From: Verrucomicrobiales bacterium
Lineage (GTDB): Bacteria; Verrucomicrobiota; Verrucomicrobiia; Limisphaerales; J093
NCBI GenBank assembly: GCA_024233215.1
Contig: JACKPW010000003.1
Location: 62,001 to 126,000, forward strand
Length of the DNA: 64,000 nt
Direction: 5' to 3'
Of the stretch, positions 41,577-49,306 are shown in pieces. The notes beneath the pieces are model-generated. The model searched no databases. It was given only the letters and a program-made list of their open reading frames with translations, and was not told the origin of the DNA. The position numbers were made by a program, and so were the translations under genes. How positions within the stretch are numbered: the stretch's first letter is position 1; each line of letters starts with the position of its first letter.

Positions 41577-42367
41577 CCACACCGGAGGGCCAGGTACCGG
41601 GGCACTGGAACATCCGGCGCTGGAGCCTGGTGGGGGTACTCATTCTCACGATCCAGGTGAGCCTGGTGGTCACGCTGTCGTGGCGGCCCGGGGAAATCCT
41701 GCCCCCGGTGTCGCGCCAGTCTTCCCTGCGCTTTGTGACCGACCCCGCCCTGGATCAACGGCTGCACAACCTGGAATGGATGCCTGATCCGGCCCGCTTC
41801 GCCACCCCGGGGCGGAAGGGGTTCACCGCCTCACTGTGGCGGCCCTCCCCGCTTCCTGACCTGCCGTGGTTGCCGCGGCCCGAACCTCCCCGCTATCTCG
41901 AGCATCCCTTCGATGGCGACACCGGACTGACCGACCTCACCCTGGAGTCCCCCCGTCGCCTCCCGCGTGTCGTGGCCGACCCGGCGCCGGTGCTGGATCT
42001 GCCCCCGATCGAGGGGCCTCCGCTGCCGTCGCATTCCTGGTTGAAGGTGGAAGGAGACCTGGCTGGCCGGCCCGTGGTGGTCGTGGAAAGCCTGCCGGTC
42101 TGGCCGTTGGAGGACGTGTTGCCGCCCAGCGTGGTCCAGGTGGTCGTCGGCCCGGAGGGCTCGGTGCTTTCCGCCACGCCGCACCCCCCCGGATCCGGTT
42201 TGCCCGCGGCGGACACCCAGGCGATGGAACTCGCCCGGTCCATCCGTTTCGAGGCGCTGCCAGCGGGCCAGTCCGGGCTCATGTGGGGACGCCTGGTTTT
42301 CCGCTGGGCGACCGTCCCGCCGCCGACTCCCGCCAACACTGCCACCAACCCCCCGCCGGGCCCATGA
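41573..42367 (+). CDS. TonB-like energy-transducing protein
   Basis: A 264-residue protein. An N-terminal helix (LVGVLILTIQVSLVVTLSW) anchors it in the inner membrane. A Pro-rich linker follows (WRPSPLPDLPWLPRPEPPRYL and DLPPIEGPPLP), as in TonB. The C-terminal 80 residues, VVQVVVGPEGSVLSATPHPPG, then AMELARSIRFEALPAGQSGL and WGRLVFRW, follow the TonB carboxy-domain pattern (Val-rich strand, xPxG, A...RSxRFEPLP). I infer it carries energy from ExbB/ExbD to an outer-membrane receptor. It is weaker than the ExbB call because the domain is short. Confidence 0.75.
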   Translation: MTTPEGQVPGHWNIRRWSLVGVLILTIQVSLVVTLSWRPGEILPPVSRQSSLRFVTDPALDQRLHNLEWMPDPARFATPGRKGFTASLWRPSPLPDLPWLPRPEPPRYLEHPFDGDTGLTDLTLESPRRLPRVVADPAPVLDLPPIEGPPLPSHSWLKVEGDLAGRPVVVVESLPVWPLEDVLPPSVVQVVVGPEGSVLSATPHPPGSGLPAADTQAMELARSIRFEALPAGQSGLMWGRLVFRWATVPPPTPANTATNPPPGP

Positions 42368-42588
42368 CCGTCGACCAGGTACTGCTTGTCTATGTGTTGA
42401 GCGCCCTCGGCGTGATCGGCCTCATGGCGTTGTTCTCGGAGTGGCGCCGGCGCAGCTTCAATCCCAAGCCCTCGGACGATCGCATCTTCCGCTGCAGCGA
42501 CTGCAGCTACGTCTACACGGACGACCCGGACGTGGACCGCTCGCGTTGCCCGCAGTGTGGCGCGTTCAACGACGCGGTCCGCTTCTGA
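42364..42588 (+). CDS. Small membrane protein with zinc ribbon
   Basis: A 74-residue protein whose ATG overlaps the TonB-like stop. One membrane helix (LLVYVLSALGVIGLMALF) is followed by a cytoplasmic zinc ribbon, FRCSDCSYVYTDDPDVDRSRCPQCGAFND, with CxxC twice (Cys at about 44, 47, 62, 65). Its place as last gene of the exbB-exbD-tonB operon suggests an accessory or regulatory role in that system. No named family is recognised. Confidence 0.8.
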   Translation: MTVDQVLLVYVLSALGVIGLMALFSEWRRRSFNPKPSDDRIFRCSDCSYVYTDDPDVDRSRCPQCGAFNDAVRF

Positions 42589-42607
42589 ACCCCGCACCGC
42601 GCAACGC

Positions 42608-44473
42608 TCAGGGGACGTCCTTGGTCAACTCGGCGATCAGCCGGGGCACATAGGACGCATAACGACCCGGCACCCCCTTCGCCTCGGTGGGCAGGGATTT
42701 CAGGACCGGCCGGATGCCGTCCGCGCGCGAGCCCATGGCATCGATGGCATTCAACGCCTGCATCGCCACCCAGACGCTGTTTACCTCGACCGACGCATGC
42801 TCCAGGAGAACCCGCAGCGAGATCGCCACGTCGCGTTCGTCACCGTGAATCCCCAGGGCCTCGGCGGCCGCCACGGCGACTGCCGGGGCCTCGTCCTTCA
42901 CGAGCGGAAGCAACAACTCCCGGTTTGCCCGGACCACTTCCCCGCCGCGCATCTGGTAACCCAGCACCGCCCAATACCGCACCGCGCTGTCCGCGTCCCG
43001 CAGGCCCGCAGCAAGCTCGGACAGGATGTCCGGACGCAGCGACGATGCCAGGTCGGCCATGGTGTGGATCCGCTCCAACGGGTACTTCAGCGGGTCATGC
43101 CCCATTTCGTAGGGCGTGCTGCCCTGTGAGCGCGAGTGGATTTCGCTTTCCGGCAGGAAGCCCAGATCGCGCGTGGCGAAGACCTGTTCCCGCTGGGCAC
43201 AGCGCAGCCGGTCCAGAATCTCCCGGTACGCGGAGGAACCGACCAAGTTGTTCACTTCATCCGGATCGGTCTGCAGGTCGTAGAGTTCCTCGGGCGGCTT
43301 GGGCAGCCAGAACCGGTCCTGCTCCGGCGTCAACCGGCCCTCGTCGTGCAGCCGTTTCCAGACCTGCGTGGTGGGGGTCTGGAACATGTAGTCAATGTGC
43401 TGGCCGTAGATCTTGTGCGGCATGTACTGCCGGAGATAGACGTAACGCCCGTCCGTCACCGAGCGGACCAGGTCGAACCGCTCATCCATCCGCCCCCGGA
43501 AACCGAAGGTGTAGGCGGGAGCCGGCGTGGCGAATTTCCCGAGAAACGCGTGGCCCTGCATCCAGGCCGGCGGTTCGATGCCCGCCAGACTGAGCGTGGA
43601 GGGGGCCAGGTCCATGAAGTTCACCAGGCGGGAACTCGTTCCGCCGGCGACATAATCCGGCGGCGCCAGGTCCTTGAACTTCGCCGGGATGTGCACCAAC
43701 AACGGCACGTGCAGGCCGGAGTCGTACGGCCAGCGCTTGCTGCGCGGCATCCCGGAGCCGTGGTCCCCGTAGTAGACCACAATGGTGTCCTCCGCCAGAC
43801 CGGCCTCGTCGAGTTCCCGGAGGTCCTCCCCCGCCTGGGCGTCCATCATCGTGACCCGGTCGTAGTACTGCGCCCAGTCCTTGCGCACCTCCGGTGTGTC
43901 GGGGTGATAGGCCGGCACGCGGACCTTCGCCGGGTCATGAATGCGGTTGGCGTCGGCGATCTTGTTCCGGATCTGGCTTTCGTGGCTGATGGTGTGATTG
44001 AAGATGGCGAAGAACGGCTGGCCCGGCGCGCGGTTCTTCCAGTGAGCGCGTCCGGACGACTCGTCCCAGACGCCCGGCGGCTTGGCCAGGTTGTAATCCT
44101 CCTTCGAGTTGTTCGTGCAGTAATAGCCGGCCTCGCGGAGAAACTGCGGGTACATCTTGAATCCCGGCGGCAACGGCACCTGGCTGCGCATGTGCTGCCC
44201 CCCCAGGGAAGGCGGGTACATCCCCGAGATGATTGCCGTTCGCGCGGGGGCACACACGGGCGCACAGGACCACGCCGTCAGGTACCGGACACTCTTCCCG
44301 GCCAGGGCGTCGAGGTTCGGCGTGACGGCGTAACCATCGCCGTAACAGCCCATTTCGGGACCATTATCCTCGCTGGTGATCCACAGGATGTTCGGACGCG
44401 GCCCGGCGGCCTGGCACCAAACCAGACCGACCGCCAGGCCGGCGCAGGAGAGCAGGCGGGTAAGCGAGTGCAT
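42608..44473 (-). CDS. Secreted sulfatase with C-terminal HEAT-like repeats
   Basis: A 621-residue protein from the ATG at 44471-44473, which gives a signal peptide (LTRLLSCAGLAVGLVWCQ). The sulfatase domain has NILWITSEDNGPEMGCYGD with metal-binding Asp, the activation motif CAPVCAPARTAIISGMYP with Cys (CAPAR, to be made formylglycine), and VVYYGDHGSGMPRSKRW with metal-binding Asp and His. Residues about 480-600 (LASSLRPDILSELAAGLRD, AVRYWAVLGYQMRGG, AVAVAAAEALGIHGDERD) are HEAT-like helices. Targets are probably sulfated polysaccharides. No maturase is in the window. Confidence 0.92.
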   Translation of the reverse strand: MHSLTRLLSCAGLAVGLVWCQAAGPRPNILWITSEDNGPEMGCYGDGYAVTPNLDALAGKSVRYLTAWSCAPVCAPARTAIISGMYPPSLGGQHMRSQVPLPPGFKMYPQFLREAGYYCTNNSKEDYNLAKPPGVWDESSGRAHWKNRAPGQPFFAIFNHTISHESQIRNKIADANRIHDPAKVRVPAYHPDTPEVRKDWAQYYDRVTMMDAQAGEDLRELDEAGLAEDTIVVYYGDHGSGMPRSKRWPYDSGLHVPLLVHIPAKFKDLAPPDYVAGGTSSRLVNFMDLAPSTLSLAGIEPPAWMQGHAFLGKFATPAPAYTFGFRGRMDERFDLVRSVTDGRYVYLRQYMPHKIYGQHIDYMFQTPTTQVWKRLHDEGRLTPEQDRFWLPKPPEELYDLQTDPDEVNNLVGSSAYREILDRLRCAQREQVFATRDLGFLPESEIHSRSQGSTPYEMGHDPLKYPLERIHTMADLASSLRPDILSELAAGLRDADSAVRYWAVLGYQMRGGEVVRANRELLLPLVKDEAPAVAVAAAEALGIHGDERDVAISLRVLLEHASVEVNSVWVAMQALNAIDAMGSRADGIRPVLKSLPTEAKGVPGRYASYVPRLIAELTKDVP

Positions 44474-44596
44474 GGGCCCGCTTATGCCACGATTCGTCGC
44501 CGCGAACAAGCAGTCAGGACGCAACTCAAAGCGGCGGGTGGAGGAAGGCTGGAAGGACGCCTGCCTCGGATTTCGGATTTCGCCGCTTCCCCGCTC

Positions 44597-44624
44597 TTGC
44601 CTGGGCCGCCGCCTCCCCTACACT
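44597..44624 (+). promoter_or_regulatory. Candidate promoter for the UvrD-like helicase gene
   Basis: TTGCCT at 44597-44602, a 16-base spacer and TACACT at 44619-44624. The ATG at 44637 is 12 bases from the -10 and lacks a Shine-Dalgarno, which points to a near-leaderless message. Confidence 0.5.
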
Positions 44625-44636
44625 GCCCCGCCGCGC

Positions 44637-46694
44637 ATGGTGAATCTGGCAGCACTCAACCCCCAGCAACGTGAAGCGGTGACCACCACCGAGGGCCCCG
44701 TCCTGATCCTGGCGGGCGCCGGCACCGGCAAGACCCGCGTCATCACCACGCGAATCGCCCATCTGATTTCAAAACGGGTCCCCCCCGAGAACATTCTCGG
44801 CGTCACCTTCACCAACAAGGCCGCCCGCGAGATGATGCAACGGGTCAACCAGTTGCTCCCCCGCACCCGCGCCGCCAAGGGTGCAGCCAAGCCCCCCCGC
44901 CCCACCCTTTGCACCTTCCACTCGCTCTGCGTCCGTATTCTCCGGCGGCACATCGAACATCTCGGCTACAAACCGAATTTCGTCATCTACGACGAAAGCG
45001 AACAACTCGGCGTGATGAAACGGTTGCTCAGCCGCTTCGCCTCCAAGGATGCCCGACCCGACCCCGGCGCCGTCCTGGGCCTCCTCAGCCGGATGCGTAA
45101 CGCCGGCAACCAGGCCCCCTCCTTCGCCGATCCCAAGGTCGCCGAACTCGCCCACCGCCTGCGCGACGATTACCAGTCCGCCCTGCGCGCCTGCAATGCG
45201 GTCGATTTCGACGATCTCATCCTGCTTGTCCTCCGCCTCTTCCGGGAATACCCCGACGTGCTGGAGGACTGTCGTCAGCGTTATCGCTACGTGATGGTGG
45301 ACGAGTATCAGGACACCAACGCCGCCCAGTTCCAGCTCGTCCACGCCCTCACCGAGAAGCATCGCAACCTCTGCGTGGTCGGCGATGACGACCAGTCCAT
45401 CTACGGCTGGCGGGGAGCGGAAATCGCCAATCTGCTCGACCTCGAGAAGTTCTATCCCGAGGTGAAGGTGGTCAAACTCGAGCAGAACTACCGGTCGACC
45501 AACCGCATCCTCAACGCCGCCAACGCCCTCATCCGCAACAACGCCCGCCGCCGTGCCAAACAGCTTTGGTCCGGCAAGGGCGACGGTCACCCGCTGCTGC
45601 TCCACACGTTCGAGAACGAGGAACTCGAGGCCCAGGCGGTGGTCGACAAGATCGAGACCGACCGCTTTGCCCGCCGCGTGCCGTGGGGCGAACAGGCCGT
45701 GCTGTTTCGCACCAACGGCCAGTCGCGTCCGCTTGAAGCCGCTTTGCGCAAGGCGCAGGTGCGTTACCACCTCGTGGGCGGACAGAGCTTCTTCGACCGC
45801 CGCGAGGTGCGCGACCTGCTCGCCTTTCTGAAGGTGCTCGTGAATCCGCGCGCGGACATCAGCCTGCTGCGCATCGCGAACGTCCCCGCCCGGGGCCTGA
45901 GCGATCAGACGATGCAGGCTGTTCTCGCCGCCAGCCAGGAGCGGCATTGCAGCGTGTTTGAGGCGATGAAGAACCCCATTGTCCGCACCGGCTTTGCCGC
46001 GCGGGCCCGGGAAAGCATCGAGGAATTCGTGGCGCTCATCGAACAGCGCGCCGCTGAACTGGCCCGTCTGGCCACGCCGCCGGGTTCGTCCGTGTTGTCG
46101 GAGTGGACCGAGGGATTCCTGCGAGGAATCGGTTACTTTGACGACTTGAAACGCCAGGAAAAGGACCCGGAATCCGCCGAGGGGCGGGTGCGCAACCTGA
46201 TCGAACTCATTCGCACCATGGACGGTCTGGAGGCGGACGCCAAGTCCCGCGGCGCCGGCCAGATGGAACGGTTCCTGGAGGAGGTGACCCTCGACAACGA
46301 CCGCGACGATGAGGAGGAAAAGCGCGGCGACGCGGTGACGTTGATCACGATGCACAGCTGCAAAGGGCTGGAATTCCCGCACGTCTGGATCGTCGGGCTG
46401 GAGGAGGGCTTGCTGCCGCACGCGCGGTCGAAGGTGGAGGGTACGCTGGACGAGGAACGCCGGCTGTGTTACGTGGCGATCACGCGGGCCATGCTGACCC
46501 TCAACCTGAGCTGGTGCACGGGCCGCCGGCGATACGGCCAGTTGCACCCGGGCCACGCCTCCCGCTTCCTGAAGGAACTCCCCGAGGACCTCGTCGTCCA
46601 CGCCGCCCAACGGCCGAAGGAAAAGGTGTCCGCCGAACAAGGGCGGGAATTCTTTGCGGCCCTGCGCAAGAACCTGGCACGCGAGGAAGGCTGA
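44637..46694 (+). CDS. UvrD/Rep/PcrA-type superfamily 1 DNA helicase
   Basis: A 685-residue protein; the start at 44637 places LNPQQREAVTTTEGPVLI at the N-terminus as usual. All SF1A motifs are present: I GAGTGKTRV, Ia TFTNKAAREMM, II VDEYQDTN, III GDDDQSIYGWRGA, IV LEQNYRSTNRIL, V MHSCKGLEFPHVWIVGLEE, VI EERRLCYVAITRAM. The length is close to Rep/PcrA. A basic insertion near residue 80 (RTRAAKGAAKPPRP) is slightly unusual. It unwinds DNA 3' to 5' in repair and replication restart. Confidence 0.95.
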   Translation: MVNLAALNPQQREAVTTTEGPVLILAGAGTGKTRVITTRIAHLISKRVPPENILGVTFTNKAAREMMQRVNQLLPRTRAAKGAAKPPRPTLCTFHSLCVRILRRHIEHLGYKPNFVIYDESEQLGVMKRLLSRFASKDARPDPGAVLGLLSRMRNAGNQAPSFADPKVAELAHRLRDDYQSALRACNAVDFDDLILLVLRLFREYPDVLEDCRQRYRYVMVDEYQDTNAAQFQLVHALTEKHRNLCVVGDDDQSIYGWRGAEIANLLDLEKFYPEVKVVKLEQNYRSTNRILNAANALIRNNARRRAKQLWSGKGDGHPLLLHTFENEELEAQAVVDKIETDRFARRVPWGEQAVLFRTNGQSRPLEAALRKAQVRYHLVGGQSFFDRREVRDLLAFLKVLVNPRADISLLRIANVPARGLSDQTMQAVLAASQERHCSVFEAMKNPIVRTGFAARARESIEEFVALIEQRAAELARLATPPGSSVLSEWTEGFLRGIGYFDDLKRQEKDPESAEGRVRNLIELIRTMDGLEADAKSRGAGQMERFLEEVTLDNDRDDEEEKRGDAVTLITMHSCKGLEFPHVWIVGLEEGLLPHARSKVEGTLDEERRLCYVAITRAMLTLNLSWCTGRRRYGQLHPGHASRFLKELPEDLVVHAAQRPKEKVSAEQGREFFAALRKNLAREEG

Positions 46695-46780
46695 GGCGTG
46701 CCGGACGAGGCTGGTCCAGGCGGATGGTTCTACCGGGTGGCGGTGGAAACGACTCCATTGGTCCCATCGCGAGGCGGCTC

Positions 46781-46891
46781 ACGATCTCCGCCAGGTTTTG
46801 GAGTGCGGTGAAAAGCGCCAGCCTTCACCGCTGTTCCGAGGGCAAAGCGGCGATGTCTCGCCGCACTCCACGACGGTCCGCGAAATCCGCC
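46781..46891. repeat. REP-like family 2, copy A
   Basis: Shares two blocks with the element at 48063-48150, on the opposite strand: one reads ggagtgcggtgaaaagc followed by gccttcaccgc, the other cgcactccacgacg followed by tccgcga. The first block can form a hairpin (gcggtgaa with ttcaccgc). The order of the two blocks differs between copies. It lies in the 627 bases between the helicase gene and rpmI; the only other possible gene there is the small frame at 46920-47069. Confidence 0.75.
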
Positions 46892-46919
46892 AGATCCCGG
46901 GTAGTGCCGACGTCCGATC

Positions 46920-47069
46920 CTACCGGTGGATGCACAGATGGAACCCGGTGAAATCGTAGCGCTTCAGCAGATCCTCGGTCGTGAGCCATTCGTCGCCTTC
47001 CATCGGGTCGCCGATGTGCCAGCGCCCGTCGTGCGATTCCAGCAACGGGATGAATCTGTGGTACATCAT
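46920..47069 (-). CDS. Possible small protein (49 residues), unrecognised
   Basis: From the ATG at 47067-47069 the minus strand encodes 49 residues, including YHRFIPLLESHDGRWHIGDP and EGDEWLTTEDLLKRYDFTGF. The sequence is compact and well balanced (Trp, His and acidic residues), unlike the arginine-rich non-coding frames around it, so it may be a real small gene or the last part of a decayed one. The frame upstream is not protein-like. No family is recognised. Confidence 0.4.
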   Translation of the reverse strand: MMYHRFIPLLESHDGRWHIGDPMEGDEWLTTEDLLKRYDFTGFHLCIHR

Positions 47070-47258
47070 CAAATCCGGTTCGAGCGCGAGAGTGCCGCAC
47101 GGCACGGAACGCGACAAGCAGGCGGTGCCCGGCGAGGCAGGGACAAAGCGGCGAGTGGGACGCGGACTGGGTTCGCATCGCCCGCCGTGCGGTGCGACTG
47201 ATTGGTTTGGATTCGATCGATTCCGGATTCCGATTCCGAAAAACCGGCATTTTGCCGC

Positions 47259-47287
47259 TTGCATGACCCGGGGACGGTCCCTATAGT
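47259..47287 (+). promoter_or_regulatory. Candidate promoter for rpmI-rplT
   Basis: TTGCAT at 47259-47264, a 17-base spacer and TATAGT at 47282-47287. This is the best -10 match in the window. The rpmI ATG is at 47322, giving a leader of about 28 bases. Confidence 0.65.
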
Positions 47288-47321
47288 TCGCGCTCTTTTT
47301 GAAGTGAGAGATTGACGTTCC

Positions 47322-47531
47322 ATGCGACGCGCACGAAATCAGAAGACCAAGAAGTCGGTGTCCAAGCGCTTCAAGGTGACCGGCACCGGCAAGGTCATGC
47401 GGGGCCATGCCGGCCGTCGTCACCTGCTGGCGCACAAGAGCCCGGCCCAACGCCGCCGGCTGCGGCAGGATGCTGAACTGCCCCCGGGCGATGCCTACCG
47501 GATCAAGGAGTGCCTGCCCTTCAGCCACTGA
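47322..47531 (+). CDS. rpmI: 50S ribosomal protein L35
   Basis: A 69-residue basic protein. The L35 pattern is KTKKSVSKRFKVTGTGKVMR near the N-terminus, then GRRHLLAHKSPAQRRRLR and the acidic turn before the end. Length is near the usual 65. It precedes rplT by 56 bases. The usual infC upstream partner is absent: 47070-47258 holds no IF3-like sequence. Confidence 0.93.
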   Translation: MRRARNQKTKKSVSKRFKVTGTGKVMRGHAGRRHLLAHKSPAQRRRLRQDAELPPGDAYRIKECLPFSH

Positions 47532-47587
47532 CGCTGAGGGAGCACGACGCCGTTTAGACTGAGAATTCCAAGCCAGGAGCTACTGCA

Positions 47588-47953
47588 ATGAGAATCACCA
47601 ACGCCGCCGCTTCACGCAAGCGCCGCAAGCGCATGGTCCGGGCCGCCAAGGGCTTCCGGATGCGCCGATCCAAGCTTTACCGCTACGCCTCGGATGCCGT
47701 CGACCACGGACTGGTCTATTCCTACAAGCATCGCCGCCTCAAGAAGCGCGATTTCCGCCAACTCTGGCAGGCGCGCATCAACGCCGCCACCCGCGCAGCG
47801 GGGCTGACCTACAGCCGCTTCATCGAAGGTCTGGTGGCCGCCAAGGTCGAGGTCAACCGCAAGATGCTGGCCGATCTGGCCGCCACGGACGCCGCCGCGT
47901 TTACCGCGTTGATCCAGTCCGCCAAGGACGCCCTCCAGGCCAAGCACGCCTGA
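47588..47953 (+). CDS. rplT: 50S ribosomal protein L20
   Basis: A 121-residue protein, normal length, with a Shine-Dalgarno (ccaggagc) before the ATG. It begins RITNAAASRKRRKRMVRAAKGF and continues RRLKKRDFRQLWQARINAATRA, GLTYSRFIEGL and KMLADLAATDAAAFTAL, all conserved in L20. The first residues (RITNAAASRKRR) differ a little from the more common RVKGG start. L20 binds 23S rRNA early in assembly. An intrinsic terminator follows. Confidence 0.97.
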   Translation: MRITNAAASRKRRKRMVRAAKGFRMRRSKLYRYASDAVDHGLVYSYKHRRLKKRDFRQLWQARINAATRAAGLTYSRFIEGLVAAKVEVNRKMLADLAATDAAAFTALIQSAKDALQAKHA

Positions 47954-47980
47954 GGATCCCCAGCCCTATTGCTTTACGTG

Positions 47981-48008
47981 AAGGCGACCGTCACAGGTCG
48001 CCTTTTCC
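47981..48008 (+). terminator. Intrinsic terminator after rplT
   Basis: The stem AAGGCGACC pairs perfectly with GGTCGCCTT around a six-base loop (gtcaca), ending in a short T-run (TTTT at 48003-48006). It closes the rpmI-rplT transcript. Confidence 0.85.
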
Positions 48009-48062
48009 GTTTCCCCCGGCCTGCACGAGCCTTCCCTGTTCGGGGCGGATGGCAGCGGCGGA

Positions 48063-48150
48063 AAGCGGTGAAGGCTTCGCTTTTCACCGCACTCCAAGAC
48101 CTCGCGGAGCGTCGTGGAGTGCGTGCGATCCGAATCGCCGCTTTCGCTCC
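48063..48150. repeat. REP-like family 2, copy B
   Basis: Contains the hairpin block gcggtgaaggcttcgc with ttttcaccgcactccaa, then gcgtcgtggagtgcg and atcgccgctttcgctcc. The same blocks occur, inverted and in another order, at 46781-46891. It sits between the rplT terminator and pheS; the rest of this 226-base space shows nothing clear. Confidence 0.75.
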
Positions 48151-48234
48151 CTGCCGACCGACGACGGAAGGTGGGATAAATGATGGCGAAGCGGCGTCCT
48201 TTCTGGTTCCCTGTCGGGGCGGTTTTCTAAGCTT

Positions 48235-49242
48235 ATGGCTGGAATGTTGGATCAAATCGAACCTCTCAAACAGGCGGCGCTGAGCGACCTGCAACAGGCG
48301 ACCGACCTGACGATGTTGGACCGGGCAAAGTCCGCCCATCTGGGCGCCAACGGGCGCTTCACCGGCCTGCTCAAGCAACTGGGGCAACTCCCCCGCGAGG
48401 AACGGCCGGCCGCCGGCAAGGCGATCAACCTCGCCAAGGTGGAGTTGGAAACGGCCCTGGCAAGCCGTCGCGCGGAACTGGAAACCCTCGCCGCCATGCC
48501 CAAGGAGGCCACGGACTTCACGTTGCCGGGGCGACGCCGGCCGCTGGGACGGTTGCATCCCCTGACCCGCACCACGGAGGATATCGTCCGCAGCTTCCGC
48601 AAGCTTGGGTTCGTCGTGGCGGATGGGCCGGAGATCGAGGACGATTACCACTGCTTCGACACGCTGAACACCCCGGCCGACCATCCCGCGCGCGATTCGC
48701 AGGACACCTTCTACGTCCCGACCGATCCCCGCCTGCTTCTGCGCACCCACACGTCCTCGGTGCAAATCCGGGTCATGGAGAAACAGCAACCGCCGGTGCG
48801 CATTATCGTGCCGGGCCGGGTGTACCGTCGGGACACAGCGGACGCGACGCACAACCCGACGTTCCACCAGGTCGAGGGGCTTTACGTGGACCGGGGCGTC
48901 ACGGTGGGGGATTTGAAGGGCACGGTGGAGTTCGTGTTCCGGGAACTGATGGGGCCGGAGACGAAGATCCGCTTCCGCCCGCATTACTTCAGCTATACGG
49001 AACCCAGCTTTGAGATCGATTTCTCCAGTTCCCTGACGCGCAAGATGGGGAAGGAATGGCTGGAGATCGCCGGCTGCGGCATGGTGCATCCGCAGGTGTT
49101 CGAGAACGTGGGCTACGATCCGGAGGTCTGGACGGGGTGGGCGTTTGGCTTCGGCATCGAACGGATCGCCATGATCCGCTACGGGATCAACGATATCCGG
49201 TTGTTCTACCAGAACGACGTGCGGTTTCTGCACCAGTTCTGA
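48235..49242 (+). CDS. pheS: Phenylalanyl-tRNA synthetase alpha subunit
   Basis: A 335-residue protein. The N-terminal coiled coil (LDQIEPLKQAALSDLQQAT) is followed by the class II catalytic core: LHPLTRTTEDIVRSFRKLGF, VADGPEIEDDYHCFDTLN, RDSQDTFYV, LLRTHTSSVQIRVM, FHQVEGLYVD (motif 2), and GFGIERIAMIRYGINDIR (motif 3). A second in-frame ATG at 48244 is an alternative start. The beta subunit gene pheT does not follow; the next gene is a metallo-hydrolase 64 bases on. Confidence 0.96.
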   Translation: MAGMLDQIEPLKQAALSDLQQATDLTMLDRAKSAHLGANGRFTGLLKQLGQLPREERPAAGKAINLAKVELETALASRRAELETLAAMPKEATDFTLPGRRRPLGRLHPLTRTTEDIVRSFRKLGFVVADGPEIEDDYHCFDTLNTPADHPARDSQDTFYVPTDPRLLLRTHTSSVQIRVMEKQQPPVRIIVPGRVYRRDTADATHNPTFHQVEGLYVDRGVTVGDLKGTVEFVFRELMGPETKIRFRPHYFSYTEPSFEIDFSSSLTRKMGKEWLEIAGCGMVHPQVFENVGYDPEVWTGWAFGFGIERIAMIRYGINDIRLFYQNDVRFLHQF

Positions 49243-49306
49243 GGCTGCAAAGGGGATTGCCAGCGGGCCCCGGGACGGCTACCAGTAACCATCACGGGCA
49301 GCCGGC

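Noticed and set aside
44769..46640. A 623-residue minus-strand open frame across the helicase gene
   Set aside because: It mirrors the codon bias of the UvrD-like gene, has no recognisable domain, and the helicase is complete with all motifs.
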